From Codonopsis lanceolata (Eukaryota > Streptophyta > Magnoliopsida > Asterales > Campanulaceae), in NCBI GenBank assembly GCA_013146195.2, contig CM028377.1, positions 69,754,614 through 69,818,613 on the forward strand: a stretch of 64,000 bases of DNA. The letters run 5' to 3'. The notes under the pieces are model-generated. The model did not search any database. It was not told the origin of the DNA and saw only the letters and a program-made list of their open reading frames with translations. Below are positions 1-11,079 of this stretch, piece after piece (the stretch's first letter is position 1; every line of letters starts with the position of its first letter). The translations under genes were made by a program, and so were the position numbers.

Positions 1-480
1 ACGGGGTTTGGAAGCTTTGGTGGGCTACACACTCCTATCTCACTTCTCTCGCTACTATCTCAGCGTTAAGACGACGTGGAGATTTTTTCAGAGTTTCTTT
101 GCGATCAGTTTCTTTTGTGTCCGAAAGGGGAGGCCAGCACTCCTATTTATAGCTGGAAAGAGGGACTCATCGGGAATTAAAAATTCCCTTAACGAGCTTA
201 ATCGACATGTACTCCAGCCTTCACAGTGTGTACAATGCGTTAACGGAGAGTGCTACTGTTGGGAGCATGGCGCGGACTACACCACTCCTTGGCGCGGCGC
301 CAATGCAACCTTTTGGCCGTGCCAAGGTCCTATTCAAGTTCCATTTTTGGCACTTTCACCCCTCGCACTTTACTGTTTCGCGCATCCTGCTTTGCCTTTC
401 GTATTTTCGACTCCTGTAACTTGACATTTGTTAAGTTCAAGCAGTTCTTGATATCACATGTCAGAGTCACATATTAGGGG
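1..480 (-). mobile_element. Probable LTR fragment, minus strand, cut by window edge
   Basis: Read on the minus strand, this segment has a TATA-like box (CTATAAATAG, complement of 143-152) followed by a leader-like stretch towards position 1. It is richer in GC than most of the window, and a transposon-like reading frame lies upstream on the same strand (497-1072). This fits the U3-R part of a 3' LTR, but neither terminus nor a TSD can be seen. The plus-strand open frames here look incidental. Confidence 0.3.
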
Positions 481-496
481 TACGAAATTGGAGTGT

Positions 497-1072
497 CTAC
501 ACCACATCCTCAGGGTTCACATGATTCTGCCACCTCCTCAACAACCTGCTACCAGGTTTACCCCCATCCTTGACCGGCCCCTCATTAACCTTAACTTTGC
601 AAGTGCGAGCCCTCTTGCTCGAGCTATCTTCAACCTCGTGAGCCGAGGTTGAACCAACAACCTTTCTCTTTTTCTTCGCCAATTCTTTATACTTATCTAT
701 CATCCTCAAGGCCGCCACCTCGCTGAAAAACAAATGGTACAAGTGAAAATAAGCATGGTTGGTCAGACAAATGTACATGTTTGAGCCAATCGGTTTGTCC
801 TTGACCTGGTGTAACTCATCTCTAATGAGAGACAACCCCTCCAAATCATAACCAGCAACGAGCAACAGCTCATTCGCTTTATTAGAAAGAACTATCTTCC
901 AGTTGCCATCAGTCTGTTTGCATACCCTAGAAAGGGTAGGTGACTGAGCATAGACGGGGTGGGGATTTACGCGTTTGGTCCTCATGACCAAAGGAAACGC
1001 ATAAGGAGAAACAACCTTCGTATAAGAAGACGAGGAGTTCAATGAAGGAGACTTATAAGCTCTGTTTGACAA
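497..1072 (-). CDS. Transposon-associated open frame of unknown function, 191 codons
   Basis: A 191-codon open frame on the minus strand that I do not recognise as a host gene. It has a Ser/Tyr-rich N-terminus, a middle part around residues 60-125 that could be a folded domain (GYDLEGLSLIRDEL near 74-87), then a basic stretch KKKRK near residues 134-138 and a basic C-terminal tail. The basic tail could be a nuclear-localisation or nucleic-acid-binding segment. It sits just upstream of a probable LTR on the same strand, so it may be the 3' end of a retroelement or captured transposon ORF. No catalytic motif, zinc knuckle or signal peptide is visible. Confidence 0.3.
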   Translation of the reverse strand: MSNRAYKSPSLNSSSSYTKVVSPYAFPLVMRTKRVNPHPVYAQSPTLSRVCKQTDGNWKIVLSNKANELLLVAGYDLEGLSLIRDELHQVKDKPIGSNMYICLTNHAYFHLYHLFFSEVAALRMIDKYKELAKKKRKVVGSTSAHEVEDSSSKRARTCKVKVNEGPVKDGGKPGSRLLRRWQNHVNPEDVV

Positions 1073-2140
1073 AGACTAATCAGGAGTATAGAATGAAGAC
1101 CTAGATTCCGAACTCATAAACCTGCCTAAAAAATTAACTAAGTATGAAAAATAGGAAGAGGGGTAATACCTGTAAACGACGAAGTCTCAAAAAGAAAAAG
1201 ATAAAAAAGGCAGAATCAAAGACCTGAAAAGCAACGGCCACCGAAGTTAGTATGAAAATGAAGAATCTGGCGACAACCCCATCGAAAAAGAGTACGGACC
1301 TAAAACTCACCAAAACATACCCAGAAAGCGTAAATATGTGGACGAATGATAGAGTGAAAGAAGGCGAATGTGGCACACCAAGTTAGAAGGGAAAACCACG
1401 AGTGAAAAGGCGTAAACAGCAAACTCGACGACGGAAGGAAAAATCGGCTCTGAATCGTCTTTAGGGGAAAGTTTGGAATTTGCACAAAAACATAAGGGAT
1501 AAGCCAGATTTTTGGCCTTTTATACGACCCGAGAACCGTCGGGTCGACCAGACTAAAAAACAAGCAGATCCTGGCCAACCATTGCCCGCTTGACACATGT
1601 CAATCATTTATAAAAGTGAAGTCGTTTTGAGACAAAAAGAGACGACGTCGAAATCACGAATACCGAGTGATTAGACAGCTCACAACGATTCAATAATCAT
1701 GCTATTAATGAGACATAACCTCAAACCACATCAGTTCCCCAAGCAAGCTGACCACGAACCCAGGGGCTCCATAAGAACCATCCTCGATGCATACGTCTAC
1801 CAAACGTAAATCGAGCTACATTTTCAAACGATCAAAAGGAACGGTGCGACCAACAGAATGAGGACCACTAACGTAAATTCAAATAACACTTTCCAACCTA
1901 AAGATGAATCCTCGTACTTGGAAAGTCGGGGGCTACTGAAGGGACCTAATCTAACACTGCCTACATGGAAGGACATGTGGCTGCCAACACAACCTTGGAG
2001 CCCCACTCCTCGGCTAACGATAAGACGACAAAGTCGACCACCAACCAAGGTCGACATCCGTGGACCAGAAAACATACGATCCTCGAAACCCACTAGAGCA
2101 GTCGAGGACCAAACCCTATTGACCACCATGTGTGAATCAA
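1073..2140. other. Unassigned repetitive-looking stretch
   Basis: No convincing gene. Several short open frames on both strands (1134-1596 minus, 1824-2144 minus, 1858-2181 plus) overlap each other and show no family motif. The base composition matches the flanking LTR-like segments, so this is probably retroelement-derived non-coding DNA. Confidence 0.35.
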
Positions 2141-2830
2141 TCACGCTCGGTGTGACGACCCGACCAGAGATGGAAATATAAACGTCAGTACCGTATCAAG
2201 CCCGTCATGTGTCATTGCCCGATTGGAGGGACATAGACATGCTTTACTCCAGCCAAATTCCATTTCACTAATCCACTTCCTGATACAAAAACTACAAGGT
2301 ACAGAGTACGGAGCCAATGAACAGTAGCCAGCTGCGGGACCAACAGCAGGTTGGTCTCCACGTCCAGACCACCCGCCTCTACTTGGTACTTCAGCCAAAG
2401 GCTATAAATAAGGCTCTTCACCACCTTCAACGCATTACGCTCTCACTTACACTCTCAAGCACATAACACACTCTTTCAATACAAGTTATCACCGAAAGCT
2501 CAAGGGAACACTTGGCTCCGGCATATTCAACCTCATTACTGAATCTCATACTGGAGGGCTTTAGCTGGGAAACCCTCCCAGCTCCCTGACGATGCTCCTT
2601 CCATTTCAGGCCACGGTCACAGAGAAGAATATACAAAGCTTCCCAGTGCATTCCCAAGGCAACCATAGTTACACCAGACTAATCTTTTAGAAGAAACCAA
2701 GCCAGATATCCTACTGACTGCCTACACCTCAGGTCTGGTCCATTATGTGGACTGCCAACTTAGTCACCCTACTTTGTGGCGTGATCACCAACATCCATCG
2801 ACGAAACACTAGAAGGACTCCATATTAAAG
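2141..2830 (+). mobile_element. Probable Ty3/gypsy-type LTR fragment, plus strand
   Basis: The segment has a TATA-like box (CTATAAATAAGG, about 2402-2413). It is followed by a leader rich in CACTC/CTCAAG and then the block GGAGGGCTTTAGCTGGGAAA at about 2550-2570 with CCCTCCC and CTGAC after it. A 'GGAGGG...GGGAAACCCTCCC...CTGAC' arrangement is common in the R/U5 part of plant Ty3/gypsy LTRs. The boundaries are estimates: no terminal TG/CA pair or TSD could be matched. Confidence 0.4.
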
Positions 2831-3012
2831 TATCTTGAAAGATGACATGGGTGGAAATTTTTGAGATTTTTGGATACGCATTCAAACTAAATTTCAAGTA
2901 GATGATTTTCTCTAAGTTTTGCCCTTTCTAGACCAATCGACTGCAAATTTTGTTTTAATTAATATTACTCTATTTTGGATTCAAGAACTATGATCACAAA
3001 GTTACCTAAAAT

Positions 3013-3079
<67 letters not shown>

Positions 3080-4078
3080 TGAAGTTTTAAGTTCAAGTTG
3101 CATACTTCAAAAACCTATTTTAATTTCAAGTTTTAGAGTTACCAAATCACCTGGTTTTAACCTCCAACGGTGACATCTGCAGGTATGATCTCCGGATTTA
3201 GACCATTCTCCTGCACGGAATTCTTAGATTCTGCGTTTGTACCTTCGACGCGTCTCTTTCCTTCATCTCCTTCACATTTGGTTTAATTGCACTTCTTTCT
3301 GGGACTTCAATTCCGTCGACGTCGTCTCTCTCCTTGACCTCCTCTGTAAAACCCTAAGACAACTCTAGAGTTACAGTATGTTGAAAGACGATAATGGTTG
3401 GAATTTTGAGATTACTGGATATGTAAAAAAAATATACCGAAAATCCAAGTGAATCCCTAAAATTTCTCCACATCCCGTTAGACAACGAAGGTTAAAAAGT
3501 CCAACCCAAACAAATACACATGTCCTAGTTGGATTGGTGGTACATAATGTGGCACATTATAGTGGTACAGGAGATCCAAAGTCAGTTAATAGAATGTATT
3601 TGTAACTTTTTATCATTAACTATGGGTAGAACCTTATCCTAAAATTGTAATATCTTTTTTATTTATAATTTTTGTGCAAAAAAAATTATCCTAAAACTAT
3701 GGGTACTTTATGCCATGTTTATTTCAATATGGATGTTTGAAGGGAGATAGTCTTATGAATATTAATTCGTAATTCGTAGTCTCATTCTCTCATAGTTCAG
3801 CTCATTAATACATGCTGAGTCGGGTTAGTTAAATTTGTCTTACGAAAAATACCCATAAGACGGTCTTTCCTAGATTTTTGTTAATAAAATATACTAGATC
3901 TGCTACAGGAAAAGAGTCTATTAGTCTATTTTGAATGTTTTACTTAATTAGTCTACTTTTAAAAATTATGTCTACAATCTCTATAACCTTTCAACATTAT
4001 CTTCAATATTTTATATTAACATATTGATGATACTCAAGTACTTTCGTAATTATGATCAAATTTCATGCTAGTTATATA
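2831..4078. other. Unassigned DNA with (AT)n tract and a duplicated 50-bp motif
   Basis: No gene seen. An (AT)n tract occupies 3018-3074. A roughly 50-bp motif at 2829-2878 recurs, diverged, at 3375-3422 in the same orientation. Positions 3775-3880 hold a degenerate copy of a dispersed repeat with the phrases ATACCCATAAGACGGTCT and GAGTCGGGTTAG, also met near 18.2, 21.75 and 56.9 kb. Confidence 0.45.
3018..3074. repeat. (AT)n microsatellite
   Basis: Uninterrupted alternating A and T for about 57 bases. Confidence 0.95.
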
Positions 4079-4314
4079 TTCCTTCCATTTTCAAATAATC
4101 GTCTTCTTTTACCCAACACACCGTTATTTTAAATATTGGTATTGTGTCTGGTTTCTTTTAACGCCCTGAGCATGTGGCCATGATTAAAGTAGATAGAAAA
4201 ATTAATGGTAAAGTGATAAATGTGTTTTTCTAAAAATGAAAGTTTTGAAATAGGATAATTATTTGAGAATGAACAAAAAAGGAAAGGAGGACAATTATTT
4301 AGAAATGGAGGAAG
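4079..4314. mobile_element. Stowaway-like MITE
   Basis: Terminal inverted repeats of the type TTCCTTCCATTTTCAAATAA at the left and AGAAATGGAGGAAG at the right, flanked on both sides by TA. About 236 bp, non-coding. This is the Tc1/mariner-derived Stowaway pattern. Confidence 0.7.
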
Positions 4315-4337
4315 TATTATTTAATTATTGATTTAAT

Positions 4338-5318
4338 CAATTATTTGGTCTCTCGACTTTACAAAAATCATTTATTTGGTCCTTATACTAAAAAATTAAT
4401 TCTTTGGTCCTACATGTTGACGTTTACCATTAGATTCTCCCTCAACCTGTTAACGTTAGACTTGCCGTTTAATTATTTTTCAAAATGCCCAAAGTACCTT
4501 CGCACCTCTCTTGTACACATAGTAAGGAACCAAATCAATTGCATATGCCTTCCCAGAAAAAATTCAAATCCAGCAAAAATTTCAAAATGCCCATAGCACC
4601 TTCGCGCCTCTCTTGTACACGTAGTAAGGAACCAAATCAATTGCATATCCCTTCCCAGAAAAATTTCAAAATGCCCATAGCATTGATTTGAGTACGGCCA
4701 AAACCCAGTAATGAAGCTGATTGAGAAGGGGTTCTACAATCAAGCCCTAAGCTCAAAATGGGCAGAAATTTTTAGAGAGAGAATTACAAATCTTCACTAA
4801 AATATGTTTCATACGCACTGAAGTTGTTGACTTGGTGTTTCGTCGACTAGATTTGAGCAAAATTGATCAGATATTGGAGGTGTAGTTGCTGGAATTTAAC
4901 GATTCGCTAGCTGGATGTGTAGATGATGAAGGCTAGAGCGCCTGCTTGGGCGTGAGAATGAGAAGGGAGAGATAGAGACGAAGGTCTCGATCACCATATT
5001 GGGCATCACTAGCCATGTCACGGTCCCAGGCAGAAAGAATTCGTAGTAAGGGGTCAGAAATGGTGGCGCGGGCGGTAAATAAGGACTTGGGGTGGATGCA
5101 AGAGAGAAGGAGATAAGTGTACACCTTAATTTAAGGCATATAAGGGTAGTTTGGACATTTTCTAACAAAATCATATGAAAATATTAACGGTAATGGGAAT
5201 GAGGGAGGAATCTGATGGTAAACGTCAATATATAGGACCAAATGAATGAATTATTTATTATAGGGACCAGATAAATGATTTATGTAAAGTTGAGAGACCA
5301 AATAATTAATTAATTATA
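4338..5318. mobile_element. Fold-back element with about 110-bp inverted termini
   Basis: The left end (4338-4455) and the reverse complement of the right end (5205-5318) match over about 110 bases with few differences. Shared blocks include ATTATTTGGTCTCTC, ATTTGGTCCT and TTGACGTTTACCAT. The interior is non-coding and contains a short tandem repeat (4482-4690). The long inverted ends fit a non-autonomous Mutator-like or other fold-back transposon. The AT-rich flanks (both contain TAATTATT) prevent a clean TSD call. Confidence 0.65.
4482..4690. repeat. Tandem repeat, about 102-bp unit, two copies plus a stub
   Basis: Units start with AAAATGCCC at 4482, 4584 and 4668 and share the phrases CACCTCTCTTGTACAC and GTAAGGAACCAAATCAATTG. 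The second unit is 84 bp and the third only begins. It lies inside the fold-back element. Confidence 0.75.
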
Positions 5319-5753
5319 ATTATTAGACTTTTTAAACATGGACTAGTATACGTGTCCGTGTCATGGGCACAATGTCGGTATGAGATCAGTTCAATGAATG
5401 GTCGAGATAAACAAAACCCATAACTGATGGGGTAATTAAAAAAACCGACAACTGAAGGTTTTATATGTAATTGTAGAGGGGTAATTCAAACATAACTCGT
5501 ATCTGAGTGGTTCATTTGTAACTCACATACTTACGAATCAATCTGAACCGTCGTTGTGTTTAGCACAATTCGATCAGGGCTGCCAGTTAGACCCCGAACT
5601 CTTTTATAATATAGACTAGTTATAAAGCCTGTACTCCGCACGACTTCTAATTTTTAAATGTGACATATATTTCTTCTTTTGGTAATAGTATTAGTTTAAT
5701 TTTTTAAATTTTAGGCATTATGATTTAAATGTTGGAATATAAAAATTGACGTC

Positions 5754-5810
<57 letters not shown>

Positions 5811-6790
5811 CAGATGCACATAACACTGTTAAATAAGACAATTTTCCGCCTAAATCAACTTACTAAAAATAGAAAGTCATATTTATTTAATATAAGTATA
5901 CTTGAATTCATTGGAAACACAAATATAATTATAAGACTCTCACTTAGCCCCCATATTAATTTACAAATTCGTTGAAAATGTCTTGGAATCTGAGCAGATT
6001 CATTGAAAAGGTGTTGGCTGCCTTGAAATATTAAATGACAAACAATTTGACATTGAAACCCGAGCATTGCTAACAATATAAATAGATGCATTCCTTCAAA
6101 AAAAATCATCCATTTTTTACAATTGAATCTTATGAATGTATAGTTCAAAGATAGTGTTGTAGAATGTCTGTTTTTTTCAGTTTTATTTGGGACAACAATT
6201 GGTAGAAGATAAATAGGAGACATATGGATGTATCTGTATTTCAGATTTTCAATATGTTGTTCTAGAGACCTTTTAATAAGCTATCAAGTCAAACTGAAAT
6301 TTTGTCTGGTGTAAATACTTTGGCGGGTGTTTCACTTTTTCTTATTCTTTTGCAGCGCACTCTTATAATCAAAACTAATGTAACATAAGGAGTTGAAGCG
6401 AGAAAAAGAGCAGCGGGAGATAAGAAGCGGGTCGAGGTATGAACTTGATTCCTACAAATAACATTCAAATAAATTAGTTAGCATAAATGTCTGGTCAAAC
6501 TCAAAACGAAGTTTGCATTCGTGATACTGCATAATCCATATTGAACTCAATATAAATTGTTGTAGAGGTCCATCCCTAACAAACCCAGTAAATAATACTA
6601 CTACATTTATTGAGTACAAATGCATTGGAAAAGATTAAATAGCCTTTAAACCAATCATTAACAGTTAAGTGACTGAAAAAACATATCACAATTCTTCTAC
6701 ATCAATGTGCTTGGTGATTGAAATGAATTGAGCATCAATGAAATGAATTGGGCATCAAGAGTAGTTAAAGAAGTACATTTATGTATTATA
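5319..6790. other. Unassigned DNA with (TA)n tract
   Basis: A (TA)n tract fills 5757-5808. A minus-strand open frame of 122 codons at 5855-6223 has no family motif and lies in AT-rich DNA, so I do not call it a gene. Nothing else is recognisable. Confidence 0.4.
5757..5808. repeat. (TA)n microsatellite
   Basis: Alternating T and A over about 52 bases. Confidence 0.95.
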
Positions 6791-7055
6791 CTCCACCCGT
6801 CCCAAAATATATGATGTTTTTGGATATTTCATACAGACCAAGAAAACATATTGTAAAGACTAAATTGTCATCATCCAAACATTAATAAGGTGTCTTAATA
6901 TTCTTGCCCAAAGAGTCAAACACGAGTTATAGAGTCAATAAATATGGATAGAATTGGGGGGAAAAAGAAAAAATTCCTTGAAAATTGTAAAGTGACATCT
7001 ATTTTGGAACAAAAAAAACTCTCCCAAAACGTCATATATTTTGGGGCAAAGGGAG
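6791..7055. mobile_element. Stowaway-like MITE, copy A
   Basis: Left end CTCCACCCGTCCCAAAATAT and right end ATATTTTGGGGCAAAGGGAG are inverted repeats flanked by TA on each side. The phrase AAAATTGTAAAGTGACATCT near the right end recurs in a second copy at 17370-17650, so they belong to one family. About 265 bp, non-coding. Confidence 0.8.
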
Positions 7056-7126
7056 TAACATACATGCTGTATTCTCTATTATGCTTTTTGTAAACAAAAA
7101 ATGTTTGAAAAATATGTAGACATTAA

Positions 7127-7826
7127 TCTATATAATAAAAACACAAAAACTTATCCAACAAGATAATACCGCGTGGTTTTTAATCTCCGAATCATGTACA
7201 ACAAAAACAAAATATAAATCCGATGATTAAATTTTTAAAAAATGAATATCTCAGAGTAGTTGATTTTTTTGGGACATCTGCATGTTAAAAATTGTAGATC
7301 TGACAACAGGAAAATATTGAAAAAAAAATTGATCCATCAATATACATATATCTGATTTTTTTTTGTTTCATTAGACCCAAATAATACCAGTTCTACTACT
7401 ACTACTACGAAGTTGTTTGTGCAAGAAAATACATAAAATATACAGATCTGATGTTTTTTAATTATGTGATTTGATCATATCCGACTAAAAAATAACTAAA
7501 ATTTGAAGCATAATTTTTTGTTTGAAAAAGCATTCGATATTTTCTTGCACCACTGACAAAAATTATCAAAGTAAGGCGTTACCCTTGCTAAATTGTTGTT
7601 CTGTAACGTGTGAGTGGTTGTCGGCAAGGTGCAAAGGAGAAAGCGCAGGTGTAGTGAGAGGGACAATGGTAGACATTGGTTGGGCACGGGCGGCGACGCG
7701 GCGTTGCATTGATGTGGTAGAAAGGGAGGGAGATAGAGAGAAACGAGAGGTCCGAGAGGCGGAAAGAAAAGTGAAATTAGTTTTAGGGTTTTATAGATTT
7801 GGTCCAAATCAAACAACTGATTAATA

Positions 7827-7913
<87 letters not shown>

Positions 7914-8531
7914 ATGTTGACATCTTAAAATATTTACTTTGTATTTGTAGTAATATATTTGTGATTTTTATTCTTACTCCAATATATACTTTAGATTTTG
8001 ATTGGCTAGGTGTTGTGTTCTAAATGTCGTTAGATTTTAATTATTTCTTTAATTTTCATAAGTTTCATTATCTAAAAAATGAATGTTTTGTATAGTATAG
8101 GTTAATATAATTTTATTTAGTATATTTATTTGTTTAATTTATATACATCGAACTAATAAAATTTATATTACGACTATTTACTTTTTTTATTAACAATAAT
8201 TTTTTTAATTGAATATTAATAAATCAATTTATTTATTATTAAGTACAATAATAATCATTTTTTCAGGTACTACGCTGGTAATGTACACAAGAAATAGAAA
8301 TTTCTATCTATTTTCATCGCATGCCCAAGTATTATGCCAATTATTGATTTAACACATCGTGATGGTGATTCAAATTATTTTCTTACATCCATTGCGAACA
8401 CGGCTATTCATCCAATATTACTTATCTTTAATTTATTATTTTAATTTTATTTTGTTTCTTCATTTTGTTTATGTATAATTTAATTAAAAATGATATATGT
8501 CCTTGTGTTTAACGCACGGGTCTAACACTAG
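7127..8531 (+). mobile_element. Non-autonomous Helitron, plus strand
   Basis: The 5' end TCTATATAATAAAAACAC follows an A. The 3' end has a hairpin-forming sequence (CCTTGTG...AACGCACGGG, two mismatches in the stem) and then CTAG followed by T. TC start, hairpin plus CTAR end and A|T insertion without duplication are the Helitron hallmarks. About 1.4 kb. The inside has a GC-richer patch (7600-7790) with overlapping open frames on both strands, which may be captured host DNA but is not recognisable, and a long (AT)n tract. Confidence 0.7.
7830..7910. repeat. (AT)n microsatellite inside the Helitron
   Basis: About 80 bases of alternating A and T. Confidence 0.95.
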
Positions 8532-8939
8532 TTAATAATAATAGTAGAAGTTTTTCATAATAAAGCTTTTGAAATCAACATCATTTTCTAACGAATATGT
8601 GATACATCTATTCTATTAATAATAATAGTAGAAATCTTTTATTTTAAGACTTTTGAAACCAAAATTATTTTCTATCTAATGTGGGATACATCTCTTTTAT
8701 TGTTAGTAAAAGAATTTTATCTAAAACATTTTAAACTAAAATAATTCTTTGTAACCAATGAGGAATAAATCATTTTTATTTGTAAGAGTTTGCTTAAACA
8801 CTTTTAAAGCCAATATCAACTTCTAACAATTGTGAACATATATCTTCTTTTGTTAGTTTAGTAAAAGTCATTTATCTAAATACTTTTTAAACAAACATCA
8901 ATTTTTAACCAATGTTTGTTACATTATTTTTATTAGTAA
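8532..8939. repeat. Degenerate tandem repeat, about 90-bp unit
   Basis: Four to five diverged copies of a unit with the order AATAGTAGAAATCTTTTAT, CTTTTGAAACCAA, CTAATGTGGGATACATCT and TTTTATT. The array sits exactly between the 3' ends of two Helitrons. A related unit in inverted orientation lies at about 10865-10970. Confidence 0.55.
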
Positions 8940-9119
8940 CTAGTTTTTTTTAACATGTGCGTTAAACGCACATCAACTAAATCGTACATAAACAAAATAA
9001 GGAGGATCGGTTGATTACACATAAGTATATCACTAATTATTATAGATTCTAAAAAATTTCCTTATGCACAACATTTGTTGTCTTATTACTGAGTTTTTCA
9101 AAAAGAGACATACGTGCAA

Positions 9120-9446
9120 TTATTGACTTTGACACTTGTTAATTGTCATTGCATATAATACCAGTAATATAAATTGTCTTTTATGGAACTTGAAAAACGG
9201 TCTTACATCGGATAGAGTTAATGACAATCTTGGGATAAAAACATTTTCTCCAACATTGCTTCCTTTCAAAAATTTTGTTTCAACAATATGATCCCTAAGA
9301 TTTATGATGATTAGTCTTGTTATATTACACAGCCCTGCAGGATGGTCAATGTTTCTCAATAGCATTACTGGAACATTAATTTTAAGTGTTAATTCATGGT
9401 CTAACAACCCCGAACACTTTATACTATTCAAAAAACTCTGTATCAT
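9120..9446 (-). pseudogene. Helitron PIF1-type helicase, C-terminal fragment
   Basis: The minus-strand frame of 108 codons carries the order of motifs typical of the end of the plant Helitron Rep/helicase: a CSGLLDHELTLKI-like segment (about residues 11-23), then VPVMLLRNID, GLCN-TRLII, ENVFIPRLSL and finally FAMTINK-like (here YAMTINKCQ) at the C-terminus. In intact proteins this region follows the helicase core and unwinds DNA for rolling-circle transposition. Everything N-terminal, including Walker motifs and the Rep nuclease, is absent, so this is a relic. It lies inside a Helitron with the same orientation. Confidence 0.75.
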
Positions 9447-9599
9447 GAATGTCTTTGAACAAACTTGAATTTTTTCCGCTCTTCAAATAGAATCTGAACT
9501 CAAATAAGTTCTTCCTTTTGAATGATTACTTTTATTAAATTATATATATATTTTATGAATAAAGAAATTTATGAGAAGAAAATAAGCTAAAATAAAAAT

Positions 9600-10390
9600 A
9601 ACGAAATTATTTTTACCGTTAACTATTATTTTTGTTTTGTAAATTATTTTGATGTTAATAACTTCCATTATATTTTTTTGTTTTATTGACTTCGTAATTA
9701 TTATTTTTGTTTTATTTTTAAGAATTAGTTTTACCAAAAAAATTTGTTTAGTAAATTTTTTTTATTATTTTGCTAACCTCGGTTTAAATTATTTTGTTTT
9801 ATTGACTCTGTAACTATTATTTTTGTTCCATCAAATATTTTTATTTTACTAACGTATTTTTGTTTTACATAACTATTTTTAAGAATTTGTTTTAAACTTT
9901 TGTTCCATAAATTATTTTTATAATTTTAATAACCTCAGTTTAAATTATTTTTGTTTTATTGACTCTGTAACTATTATTTTTTATCTATCAAATATTTTTA
10001 TTTAACTAATGTATTTTTGTTTTACATAGCTATTTTTGAGAATTTGTTTTAAAATTTTGTTCCGTAAATTATTTTTATTATTTTAGTAACCTCAGTTTAA
10101 ATTGTTTTTGTTTTTATTGACTTTGTAACACTTATTTCCGTTCTATCAAATATTTTTATTTTACTAAAGTATTTTTGTTTTACATTATATTTTTAAAAAT
10201 TTGTTTTAAAGTTTTGTTCTGTAAATTATTTTATTTTACTAACCTCCGCATTAGATTATTTTTGTTTTGTTGATTCTATAACTTTTATTTTTATAGTGAC
10301 TTGTTTCATAAATTATTTTTATTTTACTAACTTCTTGTATTTTTGTTTTCTTGACTCTGAAACTATTATTTTTGTTTTAGTTACTATTTT
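9600..10390. repeat. Tandem repeat, about 155-bp unit
   Basis: The phrase AACCTC (or AACTTC) followed by TTTAAATTATTTTTGTTT and TTGACTCTGTAACTATTATT recurs at about 9660, 9775, 9931, 10088, 10241 and 10329, giving spacings of 115, 156, 157, 153 and 88. The array lies within the minus-strand Helitron and is strongly strand-biased in T. Confidence 0.7.
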
Positions 10391-11030
10391 TTATGTTTAA
10401 AGACAGAAAAATGTTTAAACATAATTAAAAGAAAGGATATGTGGTGATGAGAGAGAAAATACGGAGGAGGCGGTAGAGAAAAAAGGAAATACAACCAGAG
10501 AAGATAGGAGAAAGAAATAGTAAATGGTAACTCAAAAGTAAATAATTCAAAAGTGAGATTTTGGAGGGAGAATAAATATGCATCTTACATTGATTATAAA
10601 TTAAGGTTGATTTTAAAAATCATTAAAGTACTCACCTAATACTTGTAGAAAAATTAGTGTTTTTAGTTAAAAAAAAATTATCCAACTTGAGGCACAAATT
10701 TCTTTACGTGTCATTTGTTTGTTGGCAAATGTAATTGTACAAATGTGTTCTACTCGGTGAGTGCATCAAAATGATTTATTTATTTGTCCAAGTTGAATTT
10801 TGGATGAATAAGATATCAAATTTTAAAGTATGATGTTAGAAGTGAGTCATTAGAGTAAAGTACTCTCCCAATGCCAATATAATAATATTATCCCATATTG
10901 GTTAAAAAATAAGGTTGGTAGTAAAAGCCTTTCTATATAAGATTTCTACTATTATTAACAATAGAAGATATTGATAGTATATGATTAATATCACAATATT
11001 ACATTAATTATTACTATTATTATTATCATT

Positions 11031-11039
11031 ATTATTGCC

Positions 11040-11079
<40 letters not shown>

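Larger units (their letters stand above)
8940..10942 (-). mobile_element. Degenerate Helitron, minus strand; 5' limit uncertain
   Basis: On the minus strand the 3' end reads GATGTGCGTTTAACGCACAT, a perfect short hairpin, then a T-to-A rich stretch and CTAG, followed by T. It contains a helicase remnant on the same strand (9120-9446). The 5' end is less sure: TCTTATATAG, complementary to the plus strand ending at 10942 and followed by T on the plus strand, is the best candidate. That segment also resembles the repeat unit at 8532-8939, so the true end may lie elsewhere. Confidence 0.5.

Noticed and set aside
5855..6223. Minus-strand open frame of 122 codons
   Set aside because: AT-rich DNA, no recognisable domain, no plausible promoter or splice context; likely chance.
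7496..7824. Overlapping open frames on both strands within a Helitron
   Set aside because: They arise from a GC-richer patch; neither shows a family motif. At most captured DNA.
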